Shown here one piece after another: positions 31,574-41,007 of a stretch of DNA of 56,032 nt. This stretch comes from Candidatus Eisenbacteria bacterium (GTDB lineage: Bacteria > Orphanbacterota > Orphanbacteria > Orphanbacterales > Orphanbacteraceae). The number at the start of each line of letters is the position of its first letter. The stretch's first letter is position 1. Under the pieces are notes generated by a model. It was not told the DNA's origin. It was given only the letters and a program-made list of their open reading frames with translations, and ran no database searches. The stretch spans positions 1-56,032 of the forward strand of contig VGIW01000011.1 in the NCBI GenBank assembly GCA_016867715.1, in the 5' to 3' direction. Both the position numbers and the translations under genes were made by a program.

Positions 31574-32605
31574 ATGACTCGGAAGCTATGGATCGTGACG
31601 TTGTCGCTGTCGATCCCCGCTCTTCTCCTCTCCTGCGCGAACGCGCACTTCGTCGGCGGGAAGAACTACGTCAACCAGCAGGTCTGGGACAAGGCGGCGG
31701 CCGAGCTCGAGATCGCCGTCGAGCAGCAGCCGAACAACGCGGAGGCATGGTACAACCTCGGCATCGCCCGTGGGGAGCTCGGTCGAAAGAGCGGGGAGGA
31801 GGCGGAGTTCCGAAGGGCGGGGGAGGCGTTCCGGCGCACGAAGGAGCTCACGAGCAAGTTCGACGCCGAGGTCGACCAGAGGGTGGACTACTTCTGGGAG
31901 GACCTCGCCGCGCGCGGGCAGGAGTTCGAGGCGGGCGGGCGCTACGAGGACGCCGCGCGGAGGTTCGAGAGCGCGCTCCTGCTCAAGCCCGATCACGTCG
32001 CGAGCTACAGCTACCTCGCGCAGCTCTACTCGCGGATGGGGGACGTGGAACGGGCGGCCGAGAAGTACGAGGCGGCGCTCGAACGCCAGCCGGACAATGA
32101 CACCACGCTCACGAACTACGCGAAGTTCCTCGAGGACAGCGGTCTCGAGGAGCGCGCCATCCCGCTTTTCGAGAAGCTCCTCGTGCAGCGTCCGGACGAC
32201 GACAACCTCCTCCATCATCTCGCGGGGCTCTATTGGGAAGAAGGACAACAGGAGAAGGCGATCGAGATCTACCATCGGATGAAGGACCCGACCGTCCTCA
32301 TGAATCGTGGCTACGACGCGGACGCGGCTGAAGATCACGAGTCCGCTCTCCGATACTATGAGATGGCGAGGGATGTCGCCGAGCCCGGGTCCGAGGTTTA
32401 CCTCGACGCGTTTTACAACGCTATCGTCGCGGCCTACAAGGGTCAGAACTACACGCGGGCGATCGAGCTCGGGGAGAAGCTGGTCGAAGAGCAGCCGGAC
32501 GATCCTCGGAACTGGCGGATTCTCGGGAACAGCTACGCCCGCGCCCGGATGGGCGAGAAGTCGCTCCGCGCGTTCGAGCGGGCCCAGGCGCTCGAGGGGA
32601 AATGA
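31574..32605 (+). CDS. TPR-repeat lipoprotein
   Basis: A 343-residue exported lipoprotein. The signal peptide ends with a good lipobox, LLLSC (C21). The rest is a string of tetratricopeptide repeats, seen for example in NNAEAWYNLGIARGELGR, HVASYSYLAQLYSRMGD and DPRNWRILGNSYARARM, so it probably acts as a protein-binding scaffold in the periplasm. ATG 31574 has AAGGAG six bases upstream and its own promoter. No neighbouring gene indicates a specific partner. Confidence 0.85.
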   Translation: MTRKLWIVTLSLSIPALLLSCANAHFVGGKNYVNQQVWDKAAAELEIAVEQQPNNAEAWYNLGIARGELGRKSGEEAEFRRAGEAFRRTKELTSKFDAEVDQRVDYFWEDLAARGQEFEAGGRYEDAARRFESALLLKPDHVASYSYLAQLYSRMGDVERAAEKYEAALERQPDNDTTLTNYAKFLEDSGLEERAIPLFEKLLVQRPDDDNLLHHLAGLYWEEGQQEKAIEIYHRMKDPTVLMNRGYDADAAEDHESALRYYEMARDVAEPGSEVYLDAFYNAIVAAYKGQNYTRAIELGEKLVEEQPDDPRNWRILGNSYARARMGEKSLRAFERAQALEGK

Positions 32606-32629
32606 CGGGCCCGGGGCGGCCTATTCCTC

Positions 32630-32658
32630 TTGACAGAGGGAGGGATCTGGAATAGACT
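32630..32658 (+). promoter_or_regulatory. Strong sigma-70 type promoter of rho
   Basis: TTGACA (32630-32635), a 17-bp spacer and TAGACT (32653-32658). Transcription would start near 32665, leaving a leader of about 200 bases before the rho start at 32869. Confidence 0.75.
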
Positions 32659-32664
32659 GAAAGC

Positions 32665-32868
32665 GATCGTTGGAAATCGAGCACCCCCTACGGGTCTCCC
32701 TGACAGAACCAGATTCATCTCCGACGAGCAAGGCAGCGAATAACCCAGGCAAACGTTGGGCATGATCTTCCACGGCAGGCGGGTGCGCTCCCCGGGCTCT
32801 CCGCGAGGGGCGGGAGGAACCGGGATTCGGCACGGCTCTTTGTGTTCCCGATCAAGCGAGGTGTATCC
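32665..32868 (+). promoter_or_regulatory. Long untranslated leader of rho
   Basis: About 200 bases with no credible gene. It is C-rich in parts (CACCCCCTACGGGTCTCCCTG near 32682) and can form short stems such as CCCA/TGGG (32743-32760). Such leaders in other bacteria let Rho attenuate its own synthesis; here that is inference. No known riboswitch consensus was recognised. Confidence 0.4.
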
Positions 32869-34116
32869 GTGGATTTGGCCGAACTGAAAACCAAAACGAT
32901 TCCGGAGCTGCAGAGCGTCGCGCAGGAGCTGAACCTGACCGGCCTCTCCGGTCTCAGGAAGCAGGAGCTCATCTTCCGAATACTCGGCGCCCAGACCGAG
33001 AAGAACGGCCTCATCTTCGGCCAGGGCGTGCTCGAGATCCTGCCCGAAGGGTACGGGTTCCTTCGCTCCCCGGAATACAACTATCTTCCGAGCCCGGACG
33101 ACATCTACGTTTCTCCTTCACAGATCAAACGTTTCGACCTCCGTACCGGAGACACGGTCTCCGGGCAAGTTCGCCCGCCGAAGGAGAGCGAGCGCTACTT
33201 CGCGCTTCTCCGCGTCGAGGCGATCAACATGGAGAACCCGGAGGTCGCGCGGCAGAAGACGCTCTTCGACAACCTGACGCCCCTCTATCCGAACGAGCGG
33301 ATTCCGCTCGAGCACGACCCGAAGGAGATCTCCACCCGGATCGTCGACCTCCTCTCGCCGATCGGACGCGGCCAGCGAGGCCTCATCGTCTCCCCGCCGA
33401 AGAGCGGCAAGACGATCCTCCTGCAGCAGATAGCGAACGCGATGACGGCGAACGCCCCGGACATCATCCTCATCGTGCTTCTCATCGACGAGAGGCCCGA
33501 GGAGGTCACCGACATGGAGCGCTCGGTGAAGGGCGAGGTGATCAGCTCGACCTTCGACGAGCCGGCGCAGAGGCACGTGCAGGTGGCCGAGATGGTGATC
33601 GAGAAGGCGAAGCGCCTCGTAGAGCACGGGCGCCACGTCGTGATTCTCCTCGATTCGATCACGCGGCTCGCGCGGGCGCACAACACGGTCGTTCCGCACA
33701 GCGGCAAGATCCTCTCCGGAGGCGTCGACTCGAACGCCCTCCAGAGGCCGAAGCGCTTCTTCGGCGCGGCCCGGAACATCGAGAACGGCGGGAGCCTCAC
33801 GATCATCGCGACCGCCCTCATCGATACCGGAAGCCGGATGGACGAGGTGATTTTCGAGGAGTTCAAGGGGACGGGAAACATGGAGCTCGTGCTCGACCGG
33901 AAGCTCGCCGACCGGCGGATCTTCCCGGCGATCGATTTGAACAAGTCGGGCACGCGAAAGGAAGAGCTCTTGATGAAGCCGGACGTGCTGAACCGCGTCT
34001 GGATTCTGCGGAAGTTCCTCTCTGAGAGGAACTCGATCGAAGCGATGGAGTTCCTCGTCGAGAAGATCATCAAGACGAAATCGAACAAGCAGTTCTTGGA
34101 GTCGATGAACCAATAG
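32869..34116 (+). CDS. rho: Transcription termination factor Rho
   Basis: A 415-residue Rho, close to the usual ~419. The N-terminal helical domain begins [13 protein letters not shown]; the RNA-binding cold-shock domain contains [22 protein letters not shown]; the ATPase core has Walker [21 protein letters not shown] and the Q-loop segment [18 protein letters not shown]. It unwinds nascent RNA and ends transcription. GTG 32869 is chosen because it starts at the family N-terminus and follows GCGAGGTG; an in-frame GTG at 32842 would add nine residues. Confidence 0.96.
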   Translation: MDLAELKTKTIPELQSVAQELNLTGLSGLRKQELIFRILGAQTEKNGLIFGQGVLEILPEGYGFLRSPEYNYLPSPDDIYVSPSQIKRFDLRTGDTVSGQVRPPKESERYFALLRVEAINMENPEVARQKTLFDNLTPLYPNERIPLEHDPKEISTRIVDLLSPIGRGQRGLIVSPPKSGKTILLQQIANAMTANAPDIILIVLLIDERPEEVTDMERSVKGEVISSTFDEPAQRHVQVAEMVIEKAKRLVEHGRHVVILLDSITRLARAHNTVVPHSGKILSGGVDSNALQRPKRFFGAARNIENGGSLTIIATALIDTGSRMDEVIFEEFKGTGNMELVLDRKLADRRIFPAIDLNKSGTRKEELLMKPDVLNRVWILRKFLSERNSIEAMEFLVEKIIKTKSNKQFLESMNQ

Positions 34117-34157
34117 GGGGGCTTCCCCGAAGCGGGCGGCACCCGAAGGACGAAGCG

Positions 34158-34382
34158 ATGAGACAGGGTATTCACCCCGAGTATCACCAAACGACGATCA
34201 CCTGCGTGTGCGGGAACCGGATCGAAACCGGTTCAACCGTGAAGAACATCCGGATCGAGATCTGCTCGAGCTGCCACCCCTTCTTCACCGGGCGGCAGAA
34301 GCTGGTCGACACGGCCGGCCGTGTCGAGCGGTTCCGCCGGAAATACAAGATGCAGGAGCCGAAGGAAGAGACGGGGAAGTAG
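34158..34382 (+). CDS. rpmE: Ribosomal protein bL31, zinc-binding form
   Basis: A 74-residue bL31. It begins MRQGIHPEY and has CVC near 16-18 and [10 protein letters not shown] near 37-46, the cysteine set of the zinc-containing (C+) type. It bridges the two ribosomal subunits. It follows rho by 41 bp, an arrangement common in bacteria. The extended acidic and lysine-rich tail (EPKEETGK) is usual. A strong hairpin follows the stop. Confidence 0.95.
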   Translation: MRQGIHPEYHQTTITCVCGNRIETGSTVKNIRIEICSSCHPFFTGRQKLVDTAGRVERFRRKYKMQEPKEETGK

Positions 34383-34395
34383 CGTCTTCGAGCGT

Positions 34396-34445
34396 CGAGC
34401 GCCGGCCGGGGGCGGGTCCGCCTCCGGCCGTCGCTCGTTCGATTT
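34396..34445 (+). terminator. Intrinsic terminator after rpmE
   Basis: A long GC stem: CGAGCG, CGGCCGG and GGCG pair with CGCC, CCGGCCG and CGCTCG, with single mismatches between the blocks, followed by TTCGATTT. It lies 13 bases past the rpmE stop and would end the rho-rpmE transcript. Confidence 0.75.
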
Positions 34446-34697
34446 GTGAGATGAGCCGGGAGCGCCAAGCCCGGATTACTGTCCATCCGTCAGAAGGATG
34501 CTCCTTGCGCGGCCGCCGGGGCGCGGGGCGAGGGGGTGAGCCGGCGAGTTCCCGAGCGCGCCGCGGAAGTGGTGACACCATTTCCCGCTGCCGTTGGCCG
34601 GGCGCGCGAGGGGTGTCTGAGCCGGCACCCCCTTGCCCCGGGCCCCGGGCGAGAAGACAGATGTCGTTCTTCTGTCGCATGGACACCAGAGGGAGCG
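34446..34697 (+). other. Gap between rpmE terminator and the DUF1385 gene
   Basis: No gene seen. It holds a perfect small palindrome TGGTG-A-CACCA (34570-34580), a GGGGTG/CACCCC stem (34610-34631) and one copy of a dispersed repeat (34613-34660). No promoter with a good -35/-10 pair is visible. Confidence 0.5.
34613..34660 (+). repeat. Dispersed intergenic repeat, copy 1
   Basis: Shares its core, GTGTC-w-GAGCCGGCA-y-CC-y-CTTGCCCCGG, and the ACAG end with the copy at 44151-44194, in the same orientation. Both copies lie in gaps upstream of membrane-protein genes. Confidence 0.6.
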
Positions 34698-35648
34698 ATG
34701 GAAAAGAAGAGCACTCGCGGGAGGCGATCCGATCGTCTCGGCAAGACGATGTTCAACAAGATCGGCGGCCAGGCGGTCATCGAGGGGGTCATGATGCGCG
34801 CCCCGGGCGCGGTCGCGACCGCGGTGCGCCGCCCGGACGGCACGATCTCCGTCCGCCGCCGCGAATTCCGTTCGGCCGCCGAGAAGTTCCGCCTCTTCCG
34901 CCTTCCGATCCTGCGGGGAGCGGTCGCTCTCATCGAATCGCTCTCTCTCGGCATGGGCGCTCTTCTCTTCTCCGCCGAGGAAGCGGCCGGAGAGACGACG
35001 AAGGAAGCCCCGGAGAAGACGCGATGGACCCTCTGGCTCGTGCTCGCCGGATCGCTCCTTCTCGGCATCGGGTTCTTCTTCTATCTCCCGCTCCTTCTCA
35101 CCGAATGGACCGGCGTTCGCGGCGGGCTCGCGTTCAACGTCATCGACGGGATCATCCGTCTCGTCTTCCTTCTCGCCTACGTGAAGGCGATCAGCCTCTG
35201 GGGGGAGATCCGGCGGGTGCTCGCGTACCACGGCGCGGAGCACAAGTCGATCTTCAACCTCGAATCGGGACGCGAGCTTTCCGTCGAGAACGCGCAGAGC
35301 TTCACGACGCTCCATCCGCGCTGCGGGACGAGCTTCCTCTTCATCGTGATGATCGTGAGCGTGCTCGTCTTCTGTCTTCTCGGGCGGCCGGACGGGATCG
35401 CGGATCGGCTTGTCCGCCTCGCGTTTCTTCCCCTGATCGCCGGGGTTTCCTACGAGATCTTGAAGCTCTCGGGGAAATGGGCGGACCGGCCGTGGATGGC
35501 TCCGCTCGTTCGGCCCGGGCTCTACCTTCAGACGATGACGACCCGCGAGCCGACGGCCGATCAGGTCGAGGTCGCTCTTGCCGCGCTTCGCGCCGCTCTC
35601 GGGGAGAGTCTCGAGGACCGGGAGGAATTGTTGAAGCATGTTGGATAA
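34698..35648 (+). CDS. DUF1385 family membrane protein
   Basis: A 316-residue protein of the DUF1385 (YqhQ-like) family: it begins with the signature [15 protein letters not shown] (residues ~17-31), has two membrane segments near 118-137 and 150-172, the conserved [24 protein letters not shown], and a further pair of hydrophobic segments. The biochemical role is not established. In many bacteria the gene sits next to rpmE and prfA, as it does here. ATG 34698 has AGGGAG upstream; its end overlaps prfA by 11 bp. Confidence 0.88.
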   Translation: MEKKSTRGRRSDRLGKTMFNKIGGQAVIEGVMMRAPGAVATAVRRPDGTISVRRREFRSAAEKFRLFRLPILRGAVALIESLSLGMGALLFSAEEAAGETTKEAPEKTRWTLWLVLAGSLLLGIGFFFYLPLLLTEWTGVRGGLAFNVIDGIIRLVFLLAYVKAISLWGEIRRVLAYHGAEHKSIFNLESGRELSVENAQSFTTLHPRCGTSFLFIVMIVSVLVFCLLGRPDGIADRLVRLAFLPLIAGVSYEILKLSGKWADRPWMAPLVRPGLYLQTMTTREPTADQVEVALAALRAALGESLEDREELLKHVG

Positions 35649-36708
35649 GCTGGCGGAGATCCGCAGGAAGTTCCAGGATCTGACCGACGCGCTCGCCGAT
35701 CCGGAGACGGTGGCTCATCCGAAGCGCCTCGCCGAGATCGGAAAAGAGAGGATGCGGCTCGATTCGATTCTCCGCTCGGGGGAACTCTACGAGCGGCTTC
35801 TCCGGCAGCGTTCGGAGGCGGAGGAGCTCCTGAAAGACGGAAAGGACAAGGATCTCGCCGATCTCGCGCGCGCCGATCTCGAGGAGGCGGAGCGAGCCCT
35901 GCCGGCGGCGGAGGCGGAGTTCCGAAGGCTCCTTCTCCCCGAGGACGAGCGCGATCACCGGGACGTCATCGTGGAGATCCGCGCCGGGACGGGGGGCGAG
36001 GAAGCCTCTCTCTTCGCGGCCGATCTCTATCGGATGTACGTCCGCTATTCCGAATCGATGGGATGGAAGCATCAAGTGCTCGAATCGAACCCGACCGAGC
36101 TCGGCGGGTTCAAGGAGATCATCTTCGGCGTGGCGGGGGAAGGGGCGTATCGCCGCCTGAAGTTCGAGAGCGGCGTCCACCGCGTGCAGCGGGTCCCCGA
36201 GACCGAAGCGAGCGGACGGATCCACACGTCGGCGGCGACGGTCGCGATCCTTCCCGAGGCGGACGAGGTCGAGATCAAGATCGACCCCTCGGATCTCCGA
36301 ATCGAGGTGATGCGCGCCTCCGGGCCGGGCGGCCAGAGCGTGAACACGACCGACTCGGCGGTCCGGGTCACCCACGTTCCGACCGGGCTCGTCGTCCGCT
36401 GCCAAGACGAGAAATCGCAGCACAAGAACAAGGCGCGCGCCCTTCAGATCCTCCGCGCCCGGCTCTACGACCGGAAGGTCGAGGAGGAAGAGAAGAAGGT
36501 CGCCGCCGAGCGCCGCTCCCAAGTCGGATCCGGGGACCGGAGCGCCAAGATCCGCACCTATAACTTCCCGCAGGGGAGGGTCACCGATCATCGGATCGGG
36601 TTGACCCTCCACAAGCTCGATCGTATTCTGGACGGCGAGCTCGACGAGCTCGTGGAAGCGCTCACCCGCGCCAGCCAGGAGGAGCAGCTCCGCTCCGTCG
36701 CGAAGTGA
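35638..36708 (+). CDS. prfA: Peptide chain release factor 1
   Basis: A 356-residue RF1. The GGQ peptidyl-hydrolysis motif is at 231-233 in [16 protein letters not shown], and the codon-recognition tripeptide is PET at 187-189, at the site of the RF1 PxT motif, so it should read UAA and [17 protein letters not shown] follows as in the family. The gene starts inside the end of the DUF1385 gene. The GGQ glutamine is the target of PrmC, encoded next. Confidence 0.96.
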   Translation: MLDKLAEIRRKFQDLTDALADPETVAHPKRLAEIGKERMRLDSILRSGELYERLLRQRSEAEELLKDGKDKDLADLARADLEEAERALPAAEAEFRRLLLPEDERDHRDVIVEIRAGTGGEEASLFAADLYRMYVRYSESMGWKHQVLESNPTELGGFKEIIFGVAGEGAYRRLKFESGVHRVQRVPETEASGRIHTSAATVAILPEADEVEIKIDPSDLRIEVMRASGPGGQSVNTTDSAVRVTHVPTGLVVRCQDEKSQHKNKARALQILRARLYDRKVEEEEKKVAAERRSQVGSGDRSAKIRTYNFPQGRVTDHRIGLTLHKLDRILDGELDELVEALTRASQEEQLRSVAK

Positions 36709-36719
36709 TCCTTCGGCGA

Positions 36720-36928
36720 GTGCCGCTCCAACTATCTTTGGCAAACGGTTCGGGAGCGGCACTTCGCGGGGAAGGCCCCGCCGCTTGCTGAGGGCCCTTC
36801 GGGCCGCAAGGGCCTGGCCCTCCCCGCGGGCCCTACCGGGAGGGGAAGAGCGCTTCCCCTCCCGGACCTTCCCGCGCGTGCCGGCCCGGGGCGTGCGAGG
36901 ACCGAGGCAGAGCAAGTTGGGCCGGCAC
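36720..36928. other. Strongly folded prfA-prmC intergenic region
   Basis: Successive perfect inverted repeats: GTGCCGCTCC/GGAGCGGCAC (36720-36729, 36753-36762); GCGGGG/CCCCGC (36766-36781); a two-step stem CTTGC-GGCCC/GGGCC-GCAAG (36784-36810); a 13-bp stem CCGGGAGGGGAAG/CTTCCCCTCCCGG around AGCG (36836-36865); and GTGCCGGCCC/GGGCCGGCAC (36878-36887, 36919-36928). It may be a chain of terminators, a processing site, a small RNA or a repeat cluster. Confidence 0.55.
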
Positions 36929-36939
36929 TGGGAGGAGCG

Positions 36940-37845
36940 ATGGAGAAGCCCGCGCGCGCATGGACCGTCCTTCCCCTCCTCGAGACGACCGCGCGTTTTT
37001 TCAAAGATAAAGGAATCGAGAGCCCGCGCGTCGACGCGGAGCTGCTCCTCGCGCATCTTCTCGGCGCGCGGCGCATCGATCTCTACCTTCAGCACGACCG
37101 CCCCCTCGCGGAGGTTGAGATCTCCCGCTTCCGCGAGATGGTCCGCGCGCGCGCGAACGGGACGCCGGTCCAGCGGATCGCGGGCGGGACCGAGTTCTAC
37201 TCGATTCCGCTCGCGGTGGCGGACGGGGTCTTCATCCCGCGTCCGGAGACGGAGCTTCTCGTCGACCGGGGGATCGCGTTTCTTCGGAAGAACGAGGGGA
37301 TCAAGGAGCCGCTCGCGCTCGACGCGGGGACCGGAACCGGTGCGATCGCGATCGCGCTCGCGAAGAACGTCGCCGGCCTCCGCGTCCTCGCGGTCGACCG
37401 GTCGCCGGAGGCGGCCGCGTGCGCGCGCGAGAACGCCGCGCGCGCGGGGGTCGCGGATCGGGTCGAGGTGATCGAGGGGGACTTCGCCGAGGCGCTTCGG
37501 GAGCGCCCCGGGAGGATCGCGCTCGTCGTCTCGAACCCGCCCTACGTGACGGCGGCGGAGATGGAGACGCTCCCCGTCGAGGTGCGGGAGCACGATCCCG
37601 GAACGGCGCTCCGAGGGGGGACGGACGGACTTGACGCGTACCGCGCGCTCGTTCCCGCCGCGTCGATCGCGCTCGCGCCCGGCGGGATGCTCCTCCTCGA
37701 GGTGAGCGACGCGATCGCGGAGGGAGCCCGGAGGCTCGTCGAGGCGGACGGGCGATTCGCCGAGGCGGCGATCGAGAAGGATTACGCGGGAAGGAAGCGC
37801 GTCCTCTCCGCGATCGCGGGTTCGATTGAGAAGGAGGACGGGTAA
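36940..37845 (+). CDS. prmC: Peptide chain release factor N5-glutamine methyltransferase
   Basis: A 301-residue class I SAM-dependent methyltransferase. The N-terminal helical substrate domain covers ~1-80; IPRPETELLV at 99-108, the SAM motif LALDAGTGTGAIAIALA at 125-141 and the NPPY motif at 199-202 match PrmC/HemK. It methylates the GGQ glutamine of release factors. ATG 36940 follows GGAGGAGCG. The gene is separated from prfA by a folded 231-bp gap, so it may have its own transcription start. Confidence 0.95.
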   Translation: MEKPARAWTVLPLLETTARFFKDKGIESPRVDAELLLAHLLGARRIDLYLQHDRPLAEVEISRFREMVRARANGTPVQRIAGGTEFYSIPLAVADGVFIPRPETELLVDRGIAFLRKNEGIKEPLALDAGTGTGAIAIALAKNVAGLRVLAVDRSPEAAACARENAARAGVADRVEVIEGDFAEALRERPGRIALVVSNPPYVTAAEMETLPVEVREHDPGTALRGGTDGLDAYRALVPAASIALAPGGMLLLEVSDAIAEGARRLVEADGRFAEAAIEKDYAGRKRVLSAIAGSIEKEDG

Positions 37846-39099
37846 GTGGACGCGTTTCGGATCGAGGGGGGAGCGAAGCTCACCGGCGAGGTGCGGATCT
37901 CGGGGTCGAAGAACGCGGTGCTGCCGATTCTTTGCGCGACGATCCTCGCGCCCGGAACCTACCGCCTGGAGAACGTGCCGGTCCTCCGCGACGTCGCGAC
38001 GCTGACCACGCTTCTTCGCACGCTCGGGATCCGCGTCGTTCGCGAGGGGAACGCGCTCCTCGTCGACTCGCGCGGAGCGGTTCCGAACGAAGCGCCCTAC
38101 GAGCTCGTTCGCACGATGCGCGCCTCGGTCTACGTGCTCGGCCCGATTCTCGCGCGCTTCGGGCACGCGCGCGTCTCCCTCCCCGGCGGGTGCGCGTGGG
38201 GCCCGCGCCCGATCGATTTCCACCTGAAGGCGATGGAGGCGCTCGGAGCCGTGATCCGCCTCGACCACGGCGTCATCGACGCGATCGGCGCGCCGCTCCG
38301 AGGGGCGGAGATCCGTTTCCCATTCTCGTCGGTCGGCGCGACCGGGAACGCCGTGATGGCCGCCGTCCTCGCCGAGGGGACGACGACGATCTTCAACGTC
38401 GCCCGCGAGCCGGAGATCACCTCGCTCTCTCTGTTCCTCCGCGCGATGGGGGCGGCGATCGAGGGGATCGGAACGGAGAAGCTCGTGATCGAAGGGGCGC
38501 GGGAGCTGCATCCGGCCGACGCGCGCGTCATCCCCGATCGGATCGAGACCGGGACGTATCTCGTCGCGGGCGCGCTCACCGGAGGCGATCTCCTTCTTCG
38601 CGACACCGAGCCGGCGCACAACGAGGCGGTGCTCGCGGCGCTCCGCGAGGCGGGGGTCACAATCGACGTCGACGGAACCGACATCCGCGTCCGCTCCGGA
38701 GGCCAGCTCCGCTCGCTTGAAGTGGAAACCGCTCCGTATCCGGGCTTCCCCACCGACATGCAGGCGCAGCTCATGGCGCTTCTCATGCTCGCGGAAGGGA
38801 CGAGCGAAATCGTCGAGACGATCTTCCCCGACCGCTTCAAGCACGTGCCCGAACTCTGCCGCCTCGGCGGATCGATCCGCGTCGAGGGGAACCGGGCGCT
38901 CGTGCGCGGGGTCGGGGCGCTCACCGGCGCGAACGTGATGGCGAGCGACCTTCGCGCGAGCGCCGCGCTCATCCTCGCGGGGCTCGTCGCCGAAGGGACG
39001 ACCGAGGTCTCGCGCATCTACCACATCGACCGCGGCTACGAGCGGATCGAGGAGAAGCTCTCCGGCGCCGGCGCGCGGATCTGGAGGGTGCGCCGGTGA
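37846..39099 (+). CDS. murA: UDP-N-acetylglucosamine 1-carboxyvinyltransferase
   Basis: A 417-residue MurA of usual length. K22 and N23 (GSKNAVLP) bind substrate, and C116 in [10 protein letters not shown] is the active-site cysteine, so the enzyme should be of the fosfomycin-sensitive type. It makes the first committed precursor of peptidoglycan from UDP-GlcNAc and PEP. GTG 37846 directly follows the prmC stop, with AAGGAGG nine bases upstream, and the stop overlaps selB as GTGA. Confidence 0.96.
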   Translation: MDAFRIEGGAKLTGEVRISGSKNAVLPILCATILAPGTYRLENVPVLRDVATLTTLLRTLGIRVVREGNALLVDSRGAVPNEAPYELVRTMRASVYVLGPILARFGHARVSLPGGCAWGPRPIDFHLKAMEALGAVIRLDHGVIDAIGAPLRGAEIRFPFSSVGATGNAVMAAVLAEGTTTIFNVAREPEITSLSLFLRAMGAAIEGIGTEKLVIEGARELHPADARVIPDRIETGTYLVAGALTGGDLLLRDTEPAHNEAVLAALREAGVTIDVDGTDIRVRSGGQLRSLEVETAPYPGFPTDMQAQLMALLMLAEGTSEIVETIFPDRFKHVPELCRLGGSIRVEGNRALVRGVGALTGANVMASDLRASAALILAGLVAEGTTEVSRIYHIDRGYERIEEKLSGAGARIWRVRR

Positions 39100-41003
39100 G
39101 GATCAGCCGCGTCGTCGGGACGGCCGGCCACATCGACCACGGCAAGACCGCGCTCGTCAAGGCGCTCACCGGCGTCGACACGGACCGTCTCCCGGAGGAG
39201 AAGGAGCGGGAGATCTCGATCGACCTCGGCTTCGCTCCGATCGATCTCCCCGGCGGCGTGCGCGCGGCGGTCGTCGATGTCCCCGGGCACGAGCGCTTCG
39301 TGAAGAACATGCTCGCCGGCGTCGGCGGGATCGACGCGGTCCTCTTCACGATCGCCGCCGACGAGGGGGTGATGCCGCAGACCTCCGAGCATCTCGAGAT
39401 CCTGCACTATCTGGGGGTGCGCGCGGGGGTCGTCGTCCTCACCAAGTCGGACCTCGTGGACGAGGAGATGATCGAGCTGGTCCGCGAGGAAGTAGAGGAG
39501 ACGCTTCGCGGGACGACGCTTGAGGGAGCGCCGATCATCGCCGCGTCGGCCCTCACAGGGATGGGGCTCGAGGAGGTCGCGCGCACGCTGGTGCGCGTTC
39601 TCGAAGAAGCCCCCGCCCGCCCCGATCCGGGGTTCTTTCGCCAGCCGGTCGATCGGGTCTTCTCCTCGCGCGGCTTCGGGACCGTCGTGACCGGAACGGT
39701 CTGGTCGGGGAGCGCCCGGGTCGGCGACCGGCTCCTGGTCCTCCCGCGCGGCGCGGAAGTTCGCATTCGAAAGATCGAGGTCTTTAGCGAAGAAGTCGAG
39801 GAGGCGCGGCCCGGGCAGCGAACCGCGCTCGCCCTGCACGGCGTCTCGCGCGAGGAGGTCGCGCGGGGGGACGTCCTCGTCACGCCGAAGATTCTTCTCC
39901 CGACGCACATGATCGACGCGCGCTTCTCGCTCGCGCGCTCGGCGAAGGCGATCCGGAATCGCCAGCGGATCCGCTTCCATCACGGTGCCGCCGAGGTGCT
40001 CGGGCGAGTCGTTCTTCTTGAATCGGAGACGATGGCGCCCGGCTCGGAGGCGTTCGTCCAAGTCCGCTTGGAAGGGCCGATCGTCGTGGCGCGCGGCGAT
40101 CGGTTCATCGTTCGCACCTACTCCCCTGCGCGGACGATCGGCGGCGGGACGGTGCTCGACGCCAACCCCTCGAAGCGAAAGGGGGCGGGGCGTAGCGACC
40201 TCGATTTCCTCGCCGTGTCCGAGGCCGGGGACCGCGGGGAGATGATCCGCTCGATCCTCCGCTCGTCCGGGAAGGGGACGGTCGCGGTCGCGGAGATCGC
40301 GAGGCGTCTTCAGGTCCTCGAGGGGGAAGCGCAGGAGGCGCTTCGCGCGCTCGAGAAGGAGAGCGAGGTTCGCTTTCTCGGCGCGGGCGTTCTTCTCGAA
40401 GAGACCGCCTCCTCGCTCAAGCGGGAGATCGAGGAGCGGGTGGAACGGGTCTCCGCGCGGGATCCGCTCCGGGCGGGCGTTCCCCGCGAGGAGATCCGGA
40501 GGGGACTTTCTCGAGAGGTCGATCTTTCGCTCTTTCAGGTTCTTCTCGGCGAGATGGCGGAGGCGGGGCGCGTCACGGTCCGCGGGGAGATGGTCCTCGC
40601 GGGGGGCGGAGCGCTCCCCGAGAAGGTGCGGGTTCTGGCGGAGAAGGTGGAGGGGATTCTAGAGAGACACCGATTGGCCCCGCCGCTTCCGGCGCAGATC
40701 GCCGAGGAGGCGGGCGTCGACGGAAGAGAGCTCCAGGCGGTTCTCGATCTTCTCGCGCGGCTCGGCCGGATCGTCAAGGTAACGCCGGGGCTCGTCTACC
40801 GACGTGCGGAGATCGACGAGATTCGGTCGCTCCTCCGAGGAGTTCTCCGCGAGAAGGGCGCTCTTTCGGTGAGCGACTTCAAGGAGAAGACCGGGGTGAG
40901 CCGCAAGTACGCGGTCCCCCTTCTCGAGTACTTCGACCGTGAGCGATGGACGCGCCGGGAGGGGGATCTCCGGGTCCCCGGCCCGGCGTTCGACAAGGAG
41001 TGA
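39096..41003 (+). CDS. selB: Selenocysteine-specific translation elongation factor
   Basis: A 635-residue SelB. The GTPase domain has GHIDHGKT (12-19), [16 protein letters not shown] and TKSD; the EF-Tu-like domains follow; and the last ~230 residues form winged-helix repeats that bind the SECIS hairpin, ending near [20 protein letters not shown]. It brings Sec-tRNA to UGA codons, so the organism very likely encodes selenoproteins. GTG 39096 overlaps the murA stop. The other sel genes (selA, selD, tRNA-Sec) are not in this window. Confidence 0.94.
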   Translation: MRISRVVGTAGHIDHGKTALVKALTGVDTDRLPEEKEREISIDLGFAPIDLPGGVRAAVVDVPGHERFVKNMLAGVGGIDAVLFTIAADEGVMPQTSEHLEILHYLGVRAGVVVLTKSDLVDEEMIELVREEVEETLRGTTLEGAPIIAASALTGMGLEEVARTLVRVLEEAPARPDPGFFRQPVDRVFSSRGFGTVVTGTVWSGSARVGDRLLVLPRGAEVRIRKIEVFSEEVEEARPGQRTALALHGVSREEVARGDVLVTPKILLPTHMIDARFSLARSAKAIRNRQRIRFHHGAAEVLGRVVLLESETMAPGSEAFVQVRLEGPIVVARGDRFIVRTYSPARTIGGGTVLDANPSKRKGAGRSDLDFLAVSEAGDRGEMIRSILRSSGKGTVAVAEIARRLQVLEGEAQEALRALEKESEVRFLGAGVLLEETASSLKREIEERVERVSARDPLRAGVPREEIRRGLSREVDLSLFQVLLGEMAEAGRVTVRGEMVLAGGGALPEKVRVLAEKVEGILERHRLAPPLPAQIAEEAGVDGRELQAVLDLLARLGRIVKVTPGLVYRRAEIDEIRSLLRGVLREKGALSVSDFKEKTGVSRKYAVPLLEYFDRERWTRREGDLRVPGPAFDKE

Positions 41004-41007
41004 GCGG

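Noticed and set aside
32665-32868. A known riboswitch in the rho leader
   Set aside because: No consensus of a known class was found; only short stems are seen.
35341-39024. A 1227-codon open frame on the minus strand across prfA, prmC and murA
   Set aside because: It is antisense to three well-defined genes, and its translation is a low-complexity chain of Arg, Glu and Asp, as expected for the opposite strand of GC-rich genes.
39096-41003. A generic EF-Tu or initiation factor in place of SelB
   Set aside because: The length, the N-terminal motifs and the winged-helix C-terminus fit SelB better than EF-Tu or IF-2.
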